From: an uncultured Bacteroides sp.
GTDB lineage: Bacteria; Bacteroidota; Bacteroidia; Bacteroidales; Bacteroidaceae
DNA: 64,000 bases
Direction of reading: 5' to 3'
Assembly (NCBI GenBank): GCA_905201685.1
Contig: CAJKOW010000002.1
Location: forward strand, 16,585-80,584
How positions within the stretch are numbered: position 1 is the stretch's first letter; each line of letters starts with the position of its first letter. The notes beneath the pieces were generated by a model. That model ran no database searches. It was not told the origin of the DNA and was given only the letters and a program-made list of their open reading frames with translations. Of this stretch, positions 63,952 through 64,000 are shown piece by piece. A program made the translations under genes and the position numbers.

Positions 63952-64000
63952 GCGGAAATAGCTCAGTTGGTAGAGCACAACCTTGCCAAGGTTGGGGTCG
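63952..64000 (+). tRNA. tRNA-Gly (GCC), 3' end outside window
   Basis: The first 49 nt of a tRNA are visible: acceptor 5' strand GCGGAAA, D-arm GCTC...GAGC, and anticodon stem CAACC/GGTTG with loop TTGCCAA, anticodon GCC, which reads glycine codons. The T-arm and acceptor 3' strand lie beyond the window. Confidence 0.9.

Overview
The window comes from a Bacteroidales chromosome, most likely Bacteroides or a close relative. Promoters repeatedly match the Bacteroidota pattern (TTTG, 19-20 bp, TAnnTTTG) and Shine-Dalgarno sequences are mostly absent. The gene set is typical of the group: GH51 and heparinase-type polysaccharide enzymes, DUF4923, TlpA/DUF4369 lipoproteins, FtsX-type ABC permeases, a BlaI/M56 pair, pyruvate phosphate dikinase and NspC. 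Species cannot be fixed from sequence reading alone.

Layout. 0-9 kb: the 3' part of kdsB overlaps a catalytically degenerate M16 peptidase homolog. Then come a secreted MORN-repeat protein, a GH51 arabinofuranosidase lipoprotein, a convergent heparinase II/III-like enzyme and prs. 9-16 kb: a 1458-residue membrane protein carries two sensor-kinase modules in one chain, followed by a response regulator and an AbgT-family transporter. 16-24 kb: housekeeping genes (engB, recR, a GNAT acetyltransferase, YqgE), a radical SAM enzyme overlapping a Cys-motif/CarboxypepD_reg-like protein, and a class I aminotransferase. 23.5-29.3 kb: a canonical sigma-54 promoter with upstream palindromes precedes two paralogous FtsX-type permeases around one LolD/MacB-type ATPase. 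29.5-36 kb: a TlpA-like lipoprotein, an Nramp transporter, a C_GCAxxG_C_C protein, a gene-poor stretch with a long inverted repeat, a small winged-helix protein and lepA.

36-45 kb: a proton antiporter, a BlaI/M56 regulatory pair, and a minus-strand run map - secreted metallopeptidase - rmuC - xpt - NCS2 permease in which the permease is frameshifted. 45-55 kb: an MFS transporter, a TonB-C/WG-repeat protein, two small lipoproteins, an intergenic array of 23-bp units, two RNA-modification genes and ppdK. 55-58.6 kb: an AT-rich cassette of HxlR regulator, zinc-less quinone oxidoreductase, nitroreductase and EFR1-type flavodoxin-ferredoxin, looking like an electrophile or redox-stress module. 58.6-64 kb: a thiamine-phosphate-synthase-like gene, superoxide dismutase, UvrD/PcrA helicase, nspC and the start of a tRNA-Gly(GCC).

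Most interesting for follow-up: the sigma-54/palindrome regulatory region, the radical SAM pair, the fused double kinase, the 23-bp TGCA array at 49.4 kb, the 48-bp inverted-repeat element at 32.7-33.1 kb, two dispersed hairpin elements placed 3' of minus-strand genes, and the redox cassette with its duplicated upstream sequence. No CRISPR array, rRNA, prophage or complete insertion sequence was seen.
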